Source of the DNA: Hippopus hippopus
Taxonomy: Eukaryota; Mollusca; Bivalvia; Cardiida; Cardiidae
Direction: 5' to 3'
NCBI GenBank assembly: GCA_946811185.2
Contig: OX328096.1
Coordinates: 65,432,845 to 65,496,844 of the forward strand
Length of the DNA stretch: 64,000 nucleotides
Shown: piece by piece, positions 13,101 to 22,092 of the stretch
Layout: the number at the start of each line of letters is the position of its first letter
Numbering within the stretch: the first letter of the stretch is position 1
The notes under the pieces: model-generated
What the model saw: the letters and a program-made list of their open reading frames with translations, nothing else
Database searches by the model: none
What the model was told of the DNA's origin: nothing
Translations under genes and position numbers: made by a program

Positions 13101-13763
13101 AAGCATTTGCAGAGGAAAAATCAAGGGTGGCTCAAATGACTGGGAAAAAAAAGAATTTTAAAATTAGGCAAAAAGTAAACAAAAAGATAGAGCAACCTGG
13201 CAACTTTTGGTCTACTTTTAATGTTCACTTTTCTGCAAACGACTAACAGTTGGACCCACCGCACAATAACAGAGTGTCACCTTCACAATAATTTCCATAC
13301 CTTTAAAAGATATGATTTAAATTTAAATGTGTTTTAACACCTCCATTGTTTACTTTCGGCTGTTAGGGCTTTAATCCATTGTGCTGCATTTAGGAATGGG
13401 TAAAAAAGCACTTTCTCCACTTGCTGCATTGTTTTTTCAAACACATTTTCTCGAGCCAGATGTGTTTATATGAAGATAAAGATCTAACCCTGGTTTTCCT
13501 TTTTTCAGACTCATACAGAGGACAAGCGTTTCCACTCCCCGGCTGGTACCCTTGGGTTCAGCGTCATCGTGTATACTGCCTGCGCTATTGTTGCCATAGG
13601 AATACTCTTACTCCGACGTTTTCTCAAGCCGTTTGGAAATGCAGAGCTTGGTGGGCCACAGATTCCCAAGATTGTGTCAGGCATCATGTTGATAAGTCTC
13701 TGGTTTATCTATGTGTTGCTGTCTGTGCTACAAAGTGTTGGGAAAATACATGTCTCTTTTTAA
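3943..13763 (+). CDS. Na+/Ca2+ exchanger (SLC8/NCX type), C-terminal part, 7 exons
   Basis: Plasma-membrane antiporter that exports Ca2+ in exchange for Na+. Joined exons: 3943-4139, 4777-5015, 6262-6494, 7966-8071, 11294-11472, 12362-12691 and 13509-13763. All have GT-AG borders and compatible phases, giving 512 residues up to TAA. Order: cytoplasmic Calx-beta 1 (GTALAGEDYRPF, VDDFEWEPDEYF, ending INDD), Calx-beta 2 (ending VNDD), a linker (WVEQFREAM), a membrane segment starting DYIMHFLTFGWK, the alpha-2 repeat (VALGTSMPDTFASK, GNVNGSNSVNVFLG) and two terminal helices (ELGGPQIPK). The family is normally about 900 residues, so the signal peptide, first membrane half with alpha-1 and early loop lie left of the window. 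Calx-beta 1 keeps its acidic Ca2+ ligands; the matching loop of Calx-beta 2 is basic. SLC8 membership is secure from alpha-2; the paralog is not resolved. Confidence 0.93.
4432..4763 (+). repeat. TTAA-MITE right half (4432-4512) and a second copy (4540-4763)
   Basis: The first ends TTGTCGTTTGGTGAAGAG; the second has AACATTATGGGAAAAGTAGA and ends 13 bp before the NCX exon at 4777. Confidence 0.7.
4777..5015 (+). CDS. NCX exon b: body of Calx-beta 1
   Basis: Acceptor TTTTTCAG and donor ACG|GTGAGT. Begins HVETCNGTALAGEDYRPF and ends SICIVTIINDD. Carries the acidic VDDFEWEPDEYF loop that aligns with the Ca2+ ligands of CBD1 in vertebrate exchangers. MITE copies end 13 bp upstream and begin 47 bp downstream. 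Confidence 0.93.
5063..5284 (-). repeat. TTAA-MITE, full-length
   Basis: TTAACCACATGAC to GGGGTTAA with an intact palindromic centre; starts 47 bp after the NCX exon ending 5015. Confidence 0.85.
5281..5505 (-). repeat. TTAA-MITE sharing a TTAA with its neighbour
   Basis: Begins at the TTAA (5281-5284) that ends the previous copy and ends at the TTAA (5502-5505) that begins the next element. Confidence 0.75.
5502..5714. repeat. Second TTAA-flanked palindromic element
   Basis: TTAACTCTTTCGGCCCCAAA to GTGCCAAAAGGGTTAA with a central hairpin AGATCAGACTGCACA/TGTGCAGTCTGATCT. Fragments of the hairpin recur near 13810, 15260, 26985, 40020 and 52270. Confidence 0.7.
5795..6241. repeat. Two TTAA-MITE copies: degenerate (5795-5990) and near full (6040-6241)
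   Basis: The second has GGGAAAAGGATAAAATGCTG and ends TTTGGTAAAGAGCTAA 20 bp before the NCX exon at 6262. Confidence 0.65.
6262..6494 (+). CDS. NCX exon c: first part of Calx-beta 2
   Basis: Acceptor ATCAACAG, donor AAG|GTAAGT. Encodes EPGKLEFAKPSLVVKES and later TTDITAFEGKDFKGREG, ending CFIDIPLYESK in phase 0. The junction with the next exon falls in the strand where vertebrate genes carry mutually exclusive exons. Confidence 0.93.
6575..6832 (+). repeat. Palindromic MITE-B (AGGTCAGCCTG hairpin)
   Basis: GGGCACTTAATGCATCTGCA, hairpin CCCATGTCAGCCTGTGCAG/CTGCACAGCCTGACATGGG, then a body ending GCAAGAGCATGGCTC. Confidence 0.7.
6959..7186 (+). repeat. TTAA-MITE, full-length
   Basis: TTAACCCTTTCCCAAACAAT to TTTGGTAAAGAGTTAA, flanked on both sides by MITE-B copies of opposite orientation. 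Confidence 0.85.
7189..7399 (-). repeat. MITE-B, reverse copy, diverged
   Basis: CTTTGATGCATTATACCAAG, TGGTCCTTAGACGTGTAGAA, GATACTTTTTGCAGATGCAT, ending CTAGCATGGCTC. Confidence 0.6.
7696..7917 (+). repeat. TTAA-MITE, diverged
   Basis: CAACCCTATACCACACAATC to TGTAGTGAAAGGGAG; ends 48 bp before the NCX exon at 7966. Confidence 0.7.
7966..8071 (+). CDS. NCX exon d: end of Calx-beta 2
   Basis: Acceptor GTATTTCAG, donor ATG|GTAAGT. Encodes 35 residues starting KKERDESFAIELGE and ending IVTIVNDD, the usual closing strand of a Calx-beta domain. No alternative version was recognised in the flanking introns. Confidence 0.9.
8088..8292 (-). repeat. TTAA-MITE
   Basis: CTTTACCAAGCAACAAAATT to GTGTGGTAAAGGGTTAA; starts 16 bp after the NCX exon ending 8071. 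Confidence 0.75.
8293..9074. other. Intronic stretch without a recognised gene or full repeat
   Basis: NCX intron sequence. From about 8940 it begins a block that recurs after 9600. I see nothing else identifiable. Confidence 0.4.
9075..9590. repeat. Head-to-head pair of MITE-B copies
   Basis: A reverse copy (9075-9319) and a forward copy (about 9330-9590), both with CCAGGTCAGCCTG hairpins, meet at CACAGAGCATGGCTC and GTCATGCTCTGTG. Confidence 0.7.
9717..10892. mobile_element. 1.18-kb non-autonomous element with ~40-bp inverted ends
   Basis: GGTAGTTTGAGGTTCATAGG at the left and its near-complement CCTATGAACTGCAAACTACC at the right, each extended by GACCCCCTGAATTTT, flanked by TATA-like bases suggesting a TA or TATA duplication. 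No convincing transposase inside. Confidence 0.6.
10913..11172 (+). repeat. MITE-B copy
   Basis: GCCATGCTCTGTGAAAAGGG to CCTTTTGCCAGTGCATGG with hairpin AGGTCAGCCTGTGCAGT. Lies just past the 1.18-kb element. Confidence 0.7.
11294..11472 (+). CDS. NCX exon e: post-CBD linker and first C-terminal helix
   Basis: Acceptor CCTTACAG, donor AAG|GTAAGA. Encodes EFNGIVSRLLNL, then SSSWVEQFREAM and LDYIMHFLTFGWK, matching the DYVMHFLTVFWK stretch of vertebrate NCX. The preceding 3.2-kb intron is filled with repeats. Confidence 0.92.
11554..11774 (-). repeat. TTAA-MITE
   Basis: TTAATTCTTTTCCAAACG to GGATTGTGTGAGGGGTTAA. Confidence 0.75.
11833..12055 (+). repeat. TTAA-MITE
   Basis: TTAACCTTTAACCAAGTAAT, hairpin GGGAAAAGGAGAAAATGC, degraded right end TTGTTGTCTTGTAAAA. 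Confidence 0.7.
12228..12330 (+). repeat. tRNA-derived SINE, 3' part
   Basis: CCAGGAAAGTATGGATAGGT, GCACTGGCCACTGCAATGT and an AATCAATCATTC tail, about 30 bp before the NCX exon at 12362. Confidence 0.6.
12362..12691 (+). CDS. NCX exon f: alpha-2 repeat
   Basis: Exactly 110 codons in phase 0. IIFAFIPPSKYWGGW is followed by membrane helices and the alpha-2 signature VALGTSMPDTFASK and GNVNGSNSVNVFLG, whose polar residues line the ion pathway in this family. A SINE tail lies about 30 bp before the acceptor and a MITE starts about 6 bp after the donor. Confidence 0.95.
12698..13140 (+). repeat. Two TTAA-MITE copies, both damaged
   Basis: 12698-12870 (TCTTTACCACACAATCCCGA and an intact hairpin) begins about 6 bp after the NCX donor; 12905-13140 combines a left part with a reverse right part. 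Confidence 0.6.
13170..13385 (+). repeat. Interspersed repeat G
   Basis: Body shared with 29600-29840, 54690-54985 and 56630-56890: AGCAACCTGGCAACTTTTGG, ACAATAATTTCCATA, TTTAACACCTCCATTGTTTA. Confidence 0.55.
13509..13763 (+). CDS. NCX terminal exon
   Basis: Acceptor TTTTTTCAG. 84 codons then TAA at 13761-13763. Encodes PAGTLGFSVIVYTACAIVAI, the ELGGPQIPK loop, and a last helix ending QSVGKIHVSF, close in position and length to the vertebrate C terminus. Confidence 0.93.
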   Translation, partial: THTEDKRFHSPAGTLGFSVIVYTACAIVAIGILLLRRFLKPFGNAELGGPQIPKIVSGIMLISLWFIYVLLSVLQSVGKIHVSF

Positions 13764-14979
13764 ATATAAGGATAATGAAGACAGCTTAAGGTGCTTTTGC
13801 TGATAGTTAGGATCAAAATCAGACTGCAAGGAATGTGCAATCTGATCTTGGGTCTATACTGTTGGATATGTTGGGGGTGCACTGGTGAATACAGCCTTGA
13901 AATTACAGTATCTAGGCTTGTATTTACTAAACATTCTCAAATTTATTTTAAGTTTTAATTCCAAGACAAGCCCTCTGGTAGGCTGGGATAGAATGTCTCA
14001 ACTCTCAAACAATCAGTAGACTTGTCTTGCAAGACTGAATTAGAATATTATTTGGATTTATCAGTGGTGTCTATAGGTCTTTATGACAGATTGAATAGTT
14101 CCATTTAGTTTAATGAGCAGTTTTACAAGAAAGCTATAGACAGCAAGCTATCTAAACAATAATTAGGTACCAGTATTTGACAGTATAATCTGATATAGGA
14201 CTAGTAAATACATATAGCAACATTTAATATTAACAAAATTCACAGTTAAAATTTATAGATATCATTAATTGTTGTATATAAAACTGTAAAAGCTGTTTTG
14301 ACTTGGTTAAGATTTCATGGATCTGCAAGCTTACTAGTGTGATGTGATGATGGGTTAATGTTTATGAAACATATAATATTGTTTTGTTGTCTACGCATGT
14401 CATATTCTTCGAAGATTTTACCTGTCTGCTATGACGCATCACTGATCCCATATATTAGGGAAAAGTAGGGCTTAGACCGAACCTATTACCCAAGCCTGTA
14501 GGGGCTGTTTAATAAATGGCCAGTGTATAGGTTACATGCAAGCCGATCATAGCTGAACGAATTGCACCAGGTAGCGTTTTAATGAGTAAACGTTTATTTT
14601 ATTTTGAAATTCAAAGTAACGGTTATCGTTTTGAAAAGTAGTCCGCTTCTGTACCCAGAGTGCCCAAATTAGATAGATGTGTATTTGTAGAATGCCATCT
14701 AGCGGGAGATAATGAATATTGTTTCACTTATTATGAAATATTGTCAAGTTTTCTCAGAGTAGATTTGAAAGTCACCAAGACAAAGGAAAAGAAATATCAA
14801 AGGAAAAGGAGCAATAAGCTGTGATGTATGATTGGTACTGTTCCCGTAATGATTTCAAAAGCTGCTTACTTCATTGGTGAAAAATGTGGCATTTGTGTTG
14901 CACATGTAGTCACATCACAAAATTTAATGATGTTCATGCAGAAGAAATTTTTGTTCTGTAATTTTGTGTATTCTGGGTT
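13764..14979. other. NCX 3' UTR and downstream sequence
   Basis: No further ORF. Contains a fragment of the AGACTGCA hairpin near 13815 and AATAAA at 14511. Otherwise nothing recognised. Confidence 0.4.
14511..14516 (+). promoter_or_regulatory. Possible NCX polyadenylation signal
   Basis: An AATAAA hexamer about 750 bp past the NCX stop, the first one noticed downstream. No other evidence supports the transcript end. Confidence 0.25.
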
Positions 14980-15150
14980 CCTATTCACTGACCATTCTTA
15001 AGAACATTCTTAGTCTTATTCGCCAAGGTTTTCTGAATTTGAAAGTAACACAAAATGGTTAAGCCAATCAGAAGTTGTGTTACTTTCAAATTCAGAAAAT
15101 TTTGGAGAAAGGGACTAAGAATGTTCTTAAAAAGGGTTGATGAATGCGTA
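14980..15150. repeat. Palindromic MITE-D
   Basis: Arms ACCATTCTTAAGAACATTCT and its complement, with AATTTGAAAGTAACACAA and CCAATCAGAAGTTGTGTTAC inside. Other copies near 34215, 35150 and 51637. Confidence 0.7.
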
Positions 15151-15341
15151 CCCTCATGTCAGTGAATACAATTCTGGTTTGCATGGACTTTTGTTCAAGC
15201 TCAATCTACAGTTCCTAGTTCTGACTGACTTTTACAAATTGGTTCATTTTCAAATTGAACACAGATCAGAATGCATGTTCTGTATAGTGTGAACTTGATC
15301 TTCATTTGCTGCAACTATAGTTTGGAAAGGTATTTTAATCC

Positions 15342-16010
15342 TTAACCACACAATCATAAGTTTTAACAACCCTTAAAGAGAAACTTTTGAAAACATTGTG
15401 GGGAAAAAGAAGAAAATGCTGGTAACCAGCATTTTCTATTTTTTTCCCACCATGTTTTCCACCCTATCAAAGGCATTTGAGCCAAGTTTAATTTGGAATC
15501 TGCAAATGCTTTGAATTTTTTAAATTATAAACTTTTGTCGTGAGGTAAAGAGTTAAGGGTTTAACTCTACTTAACCCTATACCACACAATCCCGACTTTT
15601 AACGACCCTTAAGAAGAGGGCTTTGGAAAACATTGTGGGAAAAGAAGAAAATGCTGGTAACCAGCATTTTCTTCTTTTTCCGCAATGTTTTCTAACCCAT
15701 CAGTGGCAAATTTTGTCATTTAGGCCACCTCTAATTTGTCATCTGCAAATGCTTTCAATTTGGAACAAGCTTAAATTTGTCGTTTGGTAAAGAGTTAAGG
15801 ACAAAGTTGAAGACCTGTCCAAATTGACAGAATTTGCAGATGACAAATAAGATATGACTCAAAAACTGAAGTTTCTCCTTGGAAGTGTAGAAAACATTGT
15901 GGGAAAAGGGGAAAATGCTTGTAACCAGCATTTTCTCCTTCTCCCACAACATTTTAAAAGCTTTTTTTCCTTAGGGTCACTAAAACTCAGATTATGTGGT
16001 AAAGAGTTAA
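15342..16010. repeat. Chain of three TTAA-MITE copies
   Basis: 15342-15556 (+), 15571-15798 (+) and 15795-16010 (-). The last two share one TTAA. All have CTGGTAACCAG or CTTGTAACCAG centres. Confidence 0.8.
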
Positions 16011-16412
16011 CAAAAAAAAAAAACTGTTCAAGTTTTGTCATTTTCAGTTTGCTGAAAATCTTAATGTTATAATAAAAACAAACATATGCATACAAAAATT
16101 GAAAACTGGATGACAGGAAAACCTCAGCAGCAAAATTTTCATGAAATGTTACCAAGGTTGTAGAGATAGTTTTGTTGCAGTGTACTTATACGCAATATGA
16201 GAATATGAGAATATTTTTAGTTTCAATTTACACCTTTATGTTATTATAAAAATAGTTGTTTGGGACAAAGTTGTGAGGAAATGCTATGTATGTATCAATA
16301 TGGCAACTGTAAATACTGTAGTTTGTTGTACATTTTGGGTTAGAGGAATCCTATTGTAGATTGTGTTAATGTTGTATTTTAATTGTAAATTCAGTCATGT
16401 ATGATTATCTAG

Positions 16413-16640
16413 TTTAAATTTTTACCACACAATTCCAACTTTTAACAACACTGAGGAAGAAAAGCCTTTTGAAAACACTGTGGGAAAAGGAGAAAATGCT
16501 GGTAACCAGCATTTTCTCCCTTTCTAACAATGTTTTCTACCCTTTCAAAGATAATTTCCACCATTTGAGCCACATTTGATTTGTCGTCTGCACGTGCTTT
16601 TGCTGTGGAAAGGTCCAAGACTTTGTTGCATTTTAATTGG
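16413..16640 (+). repeat. TTAA-MITE
   Basis: TTTTTACCACACAATTCCAA, intact hairpin, right end degraded after TTGTCGTCTGCACG. Confidence 0.7.
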
Positions 16641-16858
16641 CTAACTATCTCTGCAGTCTGGCAACAGTCTTACCAGGAAATGAAAAATTGGTACATGTAT
16701 CTAACTCTTTACTTCACTTTCATGTCTCATTTTTCCACACTGAAAAATGTGCATTATGTTTATTTGGTGACCCATAGAAAATTTGAAGGTGGTGGTGGTC
16801 ATCGTCAAGGGGAGGGGGTTGATACTTTGATAGAGGGTTGATATTTGATATATGTGTG

Positions 16859-17307
16859 TGAGCCATAGTCTATGAAAAGGGGGTTTAATGTATCTGCAAA
16901 ATACAATGACCTACATCAACCTGTGTGGACTACGCAGGCTGACTCGGGTGGATACTTTCTGCTATCAGTCAATTTTCTGCATTTCAAAGGACTGGTCTAT
17001 CTCCTGATGCAGAACTTAGACTGTAAGGCAAAATAGATTTTATGGATCTAAAGTTATGAGTTATGAGATGACTTGATTGGTTTACATCTTTATCACACAT
17101 GACAATTTTAAACTTGTCCAAATTCAAAGCATTTGCAGACAACAGATCAAAGATGGCTCAAATGATGGAACTGGCCTTTGATTGAGTTGAAAACATAATG
17201 GGAAAAGGAGGAAATGCTGGTTACCAGCATTTTCTCTTTTTCACACGATCTTTTATAAAAGACCTTTCCTGGGGTTGTTAAAATGCAGGATTGTTTGTTA
17301 AAGGTTA
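16859..17307. repeat. MITE-B copy followed by a TTAA-MITE
   Basis: 16859-17080 is MITE-B (GAAAAGGGGGTTTAATGTAT); 17082-17307 is a reverse TTAA-MITE (CTTGTCCAAATTCAAAGCAT) that cuts off its end. Confidence 0.65.
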
Positions 17308-17898
17308 TTGTCCCCTTTTCCTAGACTCAAATAATATTTGTTTCAAACTTATGGTAGCAGAAAAAGTAGGGTTGGTTCTCAGCTTTTTGTCCCATTGTTG
17401 TTTAATTTGGATGTATACATGTATATGCTCAATATATAATCTATAACCATGCTGTTAAGATTGCCTTTCATTCATTGTGTGTTTTTACATGGTGTTTATA
17501 TTTATAGCTTCTAAATTATTTTTTCTAATCTTTATACATTTCTTTCATATAAATCTACTCTTTTTTTTTAATACATATTTTAATCTTTTTTTCTTTGTTT
17601 ATGCCTGAAAGTACTGCAACTAGCTGTATATTTCTTTAGAAATCTTCTCACACATTTCTCTTTCTGGCATTATACCTATTTGGGCATATCTTCATTTTAT
17701 ATTTTTATCTGTAGTTAGATAGCCACTGGCTGCTTTAGTGAATGATTTCAGAGAGCCCATAAATGAAGATAACAAAGTTTTTCTGCGGTCAGCAACCAGT
17801 CAGGATAACATAGTAATTTCTTAGATTCCAAGACTAGCCTGTTGGTTGGCCAATACAAAACATCTTGGTAATAAATATATGCTACATAAGATTCCCTG
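17308..17898. other. Intergenic, nothing recognised
   Basis: T-rich sequence with poly-T runs near 17560-17600. No gene or known repeat seen. Confidence 0.35.
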
Positions 17899-18121
17899 TA
17901 TAACCCTATACCAAACAATCCTGAGTTTTAATGACCCTGAAGAAGAAGACTTGTAAACGTGGGAAAAAGAGAAATTGCTGTTAACCAGCATTTTCTCCTT
18001 TACCCACCATGTTTTCTAACCTTCAAAAATCAAATTTCAATTTTTTAGTCACGTCTATTATGTTGTCTGCTAGTGCTGTCAATTTTGAGGTCTAAAATTT
18101 TGTCGCTTGGTAAAGAGTTAA
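17899..18121 (+). repeat. TTAA-MITE
   Basis: CCCTATACCAAACAATCCTG to GTCGCTTGGTAAAGAGTTAA. Confidence 0.75.
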
Positions 18122-18424
18122 AATCTTACAGCATTCTTGGGCACTTCAGTTACCTAAGCAATACCCCTTGCCATTCCCTTGTGTTTTGAAAACATTCTTG
18201 TAATAATGAGAAATTGTTTGAAACGATGATCCTTGAAGCAAATATCCTAGGATGAAAGTTCAATACATGTGAAAAGGTTGTTGATTAGGTGTTTCAAATA
18301 CAATCATGTTATTTCTTCTGAAGACAAGTTTCTGAAGTAGATCTTGTTTGCTGCAAAAACTTGTCTGACAAAGGTATTGAGTCAACCCTTTGAAGGAAGA
18401 AAATATAAAACATATTTCTTATGT

Positions 18425-18600
18425 ATCTGCAGGATGAGCCTTTTGAAAACATGGAGGGAAAAGGAGCAATCACTCGTTTTCCATCAGTGTTTTATTAATA
18501 GCCTGTCAAAGCTTCAGCTCATCAGTATCAACTTTAAGATTGTCGTCTGTAGCTGCTTTCAATTTTGGAGAGTCTAAAATTTGTCATTTTGTAATTGATT
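18425..18600 (+). repeat. TTAA-MITE, degraded
   Basis: GAGCCTTTTGAAAACATGGA and the right-hand AATTTTGGAGAGTCTAAAAT remain. Confidence 0.5.
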
Positions 18601-18789
18601 GAAATGCATATGAATATTCAATGGCCACATGTATAGGGCATTTCAGCTACATGTATGTACAAGATATGACTTTATACAGCTTTTGCTTCAGTTTTGAATC
18701 AGTTTGTGTATAAATGTTATTTTGTGTTTACTTTTTTACAGCTTTTTGGTAAATAAAGTTAAGTGTATACACCATATAACTATACTTTT

Positions 18790-18960
18790 TCCTTGTTTTT
18801 ATTAGCTTGGCTGTTTTCAAAGAAAATCTTAAGGTATTGTCATAGCCCTGTTTGCTGTCGTCTTTGTCATTGTCAGCATCATGCAAAATCTTTGAAATTA
18901 AATCAGATCTCTGTCAGTAATGAAGATATGTACTTAGGCAGCACTCTGTGTATCTAGATG
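18790..18960 (+). repeat. Family I element, 5' part
   Basis: Contains GGCTGTTTTCAAAGAAAATC and TTGTCATAGCCCTGTTTGCT followed by a GTCGTC-like run. The tail is missing. Confidence 0.5.
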
Positions 18961-19127
18961 GATAACCTGAATTTGTTTAGGTCCACATAGTGCCATGTGC
19001 AAAAAATGGATATTCTACTCAAGCTGGAAAACAGATTACTGTTGCAATGGTTTTCAGATGATACAAAACTCGAAATTATGAACACAAAGAGTCAACTTGC
19101 TTACATCTTTTAATTCATTAACATCTT

Positions 19128-19650
19128 TAGCTCACCTGAGTACGAAGTGCTCAAGGTGAGCTTTTGTGATCATACTGTGTCCAGCTTCCGTCACCTGTCA
19201 TCTTGCAGTCATCAACATTTACCTTGTGTGCACTCTAGAGGCCACATTTTCAATCAGAAACTCATGAAACTTGGTCAGAATGTTTGTCTTGATGGTATCT
19301 CAGACAAGTATGAAATTCAAAAAGTAGGTCACTGGGCCAAATCTTAGAAAAATCTTTTGTGCACTCTTGAGGCCACATTTTTAGCCTGATTCTCATGAAA
19401 CTTAATCAGAATGTTTTCCTGATGATATCTCGAACAAGTTTGAAATTAGGTATGGTCGGGCTCAAAAAAAACATTGGGCCAAATCTTAGAAAATATGTGT
19501 GTGCAGTGTAGAGGCCACATTTTCAGCCTGATACTCATGAAATTTTGTCAGAATATTAATTTTTTTATGATATCTTAGACAAGGTTGAAAATGGGTCATG
19601 TTGGGTCAAAAAGTAGGTCAGTTGGCCAAATCTAAGAAAGCCTTGTGTAC
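19128..19650 (+). mobile_element. Pearl/HINE-like element, family A, 3'-truncated
   Basis: Head hairpin at 19128-19165 and about three 145-bp monomers, then broken into by MITE sequence. No tail hairpin remains. Confidence 0.7.
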
Positions 19651-19792
19651 AGTCTACTGGTAACCAGCATTTTCTCATTTTCCCCGCAAGGCTTTCTGCA
19701 CTTATACAGACAATTACCACCATTTCAGCTAAATTTAATATGTCTGCGAACGCATTCAATTTTGACCAGTCTAAAATTTTGTTGTTTGTTAA
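19650..19792 (+). repeat. TTAA-MITE, right half
   Basis: Starts at the hairpin centre CTGGTAACCAGC and ends TTGTTGTTTGTTAA, sharing that TTAA with the next copy. Confidence 0.7.
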
Positions 19793-20017
19793 CTCTTTAC
19801 CACACGAGAAAATTTTAGACTGGTCCAAATTGAAAGCATTTGCAGACGACAAAATAAATGTGACTGAAAAATTGAAATTTGGTTTGGGAAGGGTAGAAAA
19901 CATTGTGGGAAAAGGAGAAAATGCTGGTTACCAGCATTTTCTCCTTTTCCCACAATGTTTTCAAAAGGCTTCTTTCTCAGGGTCGTTAAAAGTCGGGATT
20001 GTGTGGTAAAGAGTTAA
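19789..20017 (-). repeat. TTAA-MITE, near-consensus copy with perfect palindrome
   Basis: 229 bp with TTAA at both ends. Bases 19896-19962 form a perfect 67-bp palindrome: 33-bp arms around a single T (centre GCTGGTTACCAGC). Confidence 0.92.
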
Positions 20018-20248
20018 AGAGATGAGCTAAAGTAACCTGTGCGTGGTTTTTGAAATCACGACAGTTTGGACGTCTAGCTCACTTAATAGCCACTACATCT
20101 GCAAGGCATTCCAGAAGACCTTGTGGGCATCATGTTCCTGCAAGAACAGATTTTTGCTACCTTATCCCTGATTAGGTGTCCCTGATCAAAATCACCAGTG
20201 CATTTATTCATGGGGTTTCTTTTCTTTCTCTGGACACAAAACTTTATA

Positions 20249-20951
20249 ACCTTTTACCAAGCAACAAAATTTTGGACTAGATTAAATTGAAAGCATTTGC
20301 AGACAACAAATTAAATGTGGTTCAATGATGATTTCCGTCATCTATAGGAAAGAAAACATTGTGAGAAAAGGAGAAATTGCTGATTACCACCATTTTCTCT
20401 TTTTCCCACAATGTTTCCATGGGCCTTTTTTTGATTGTTTGGTAAAGAATTAAGAAGCTCAGTAGCTTCGTCAAAGTCAATTTGATGTTCAGTTGTAAGA
20501 AATAGATTAATAACTCTTAACCAGAGGACTAAAATTAAGACTTGAAACTTTTGAATGCATTTGCCGACGACACATTAAAATTTATTGCAACTCAAATGTT
20601 AGGATTAGCCTTTGAAAGGGAAGAACAATTTTGGAAAAGGGGCAAAATGCGGGTTGCGAGCATTTTGTTCTTTTCCATCAAAAATTTCAAATACCTTTCT
20701 CATGGATTTTAAAACATGGGACTGTCTGGTAAACAATGTACCAAATACTGTGTAAACAACCCTAAGTAAGCTAGCTTTTGATAAAGTTGTGGGAAAAGGG
20801 CAAAGTTCTGGTTAACAGCATTTTCTCTTTCTCCCACACTGTTTTCTACCCTTACAAAGCCAAATCTCATCCTTTGAGCCACAATTCATTTGTTGTCTGC
20901 AAATGCTTTCAATTTTTACAATTTTAAAATTCTGTCGTTTGGTAAAGACTT
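20249..20951. repeat. Three diverged TTAA-MITE copies in series
   Basis: 20249-20453 (-), 20507-20737 (-) and 20738-20951 (+), each with a recognisable but mismatched hairpin. Confidence 0.65.
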
Positions 20952-20992
20952 CAAAATTCGAAATGACTATCATCAAACCCTTTTTGCATTTT

Positions 20993-21217
20993 GCCTGGCC
21001 GGGTAGCTCATTGGTTAGCATATCCGACTTGTGACCTGGGGTGGTTGTTCGCCTCTCACCACTGATGCATGTGAGAAAAATAGTCAGTGACCTGGAAAGA
21101 AAGTTGTGTCAGTATTGGTGTGAGGAAGCCAGGAAACACTTGCTTAGGTGCACTGACTGCAATGATATGACCTGAACTGTTTAGATGGCATTAAACTCCA
21201 ATACAATTAATCATGAA
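20993..21217 (+). repeat. tRNA-derived SINE, full-length
   Basis: tRNA-like head GCCGGGTAGCTCATTGGTTA with an A box and a degraded B box (GGTTGTTCGCC), body CCAGGAAACACTTGCTTAGG, tail AATACAATTAATCA. Confidence 0.65.
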
Positions 21218-21305
21218 AAGTATTTGACCCTGCCTAACCCTGATTTACATGCCCTCTGTATTACCAGTTTATCTACCCTTTACCAAACAGTAAAATTTGG
21301 ACTTT

Positions 21306-21657
21306 TCTAAATTAAATGATTGATTGATTGTATGGTGTTTAACGCCGTTTTCAACATTATTTCAGTTATATCGCAGTGGCCAGTGCACCTATCCATGCTT
21401 TCCTGGACTCTCTTTAACCCGTTACCACACAGCAAAATTTTAGACCTAACCAAATTGAAAGCATTTGCAGACGACAATTTCAAAGTGGCTGAAATGGTGC
21501 GATTTTGCTTTGATAGGGTAGAAAACTTTGTGGGAAAAGGAAATAATGCATTTTCTCCTTTTCCCACAATGTTTTCAAAAGGCTTCTTCCTCAGGGTCGT
21601 TAAAAGTCGTCATTGTGTGGTAAAGGGTTAACCAGTACTCAGCACAATTTTCTTTCC
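21306..21657 (-). repeat. SINE (minus) split by a TTAA-MITE
   Basis: SINE tail and body 21306-21413 (TGATTGATTG, GTTTAACGCCGTTTTCAACA) resume at 21632-21657 (CCAGTACTCAGCACAATTT). Confidence 0.65.
21414..21631 (-). repeat. TTAA-MITE inserted in a SINE
   Basis: 218 bp with TTAA on both sides; outside sequence is continuous SINE. Confidence 0.85.
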
Positions 21658-22074
21658 TCTAAATTGAAAGCTTTTGCAGATGACAGCTTAACCCTTTACC
21701 AGACGACAAAATTTCACACTGGTCCAAATTGAAAGCATTTGCAGAAGACAAAAGTAATGGTGGCCCAAATTACAAAATTTGTCCTTGAAAGGATAGAAAA
21801 CATAGTGGGAAAAGGAGAAATGCTGGTTACCAGCATTTTCTACTTTTCCCACAATGTTTTTAAAAGATTTCTTCTTCCGGGTCGTTAAAAGTCGGCCCTG
21901 TGTGGTTAAGGGTTAAACGTGGCTCAAATGGTAGGAATTGTTTCTAAAAGGGAAGAAAAACATTATGGGACAAGGAGAAAATCTGCTTACCAGGATTTTC
22001 TCCTTTGCACATTATATTTTCAAAAGCCTCTGTCCTCAGAATCGTTAAAAGTTGGATTGTGAGGTAAAGCATTA
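21650..22074 (-). repeat. Older TTAA-MITE carrying a nested copy
   Basis: AAATTGAAAGCTTTTGCAGA before the insert and ACGTGGCTCAAATGGTAGGA after it read on as one older copy, ending TGTGAGGTAAAGCATTAA. Confidence 0.8.
21688..21916 (-). repeat. TTAA-MITE nested in an older copy
   Basis: Full copy with TTAA at 21688-21691 and 21913-21916, placed at the internal GACAAATTAAATGTGGC site of the outer copy. Confidence 0.88.
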
Positions 22075-22092
22075 ACAGGCATTTGATAACTT

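Noticed and set aside
13421..13789. 122-codon ORF over the last NCX exon
   Set aside because: Shadow frame of the exon that encodes the ELGGPQIPK loop.
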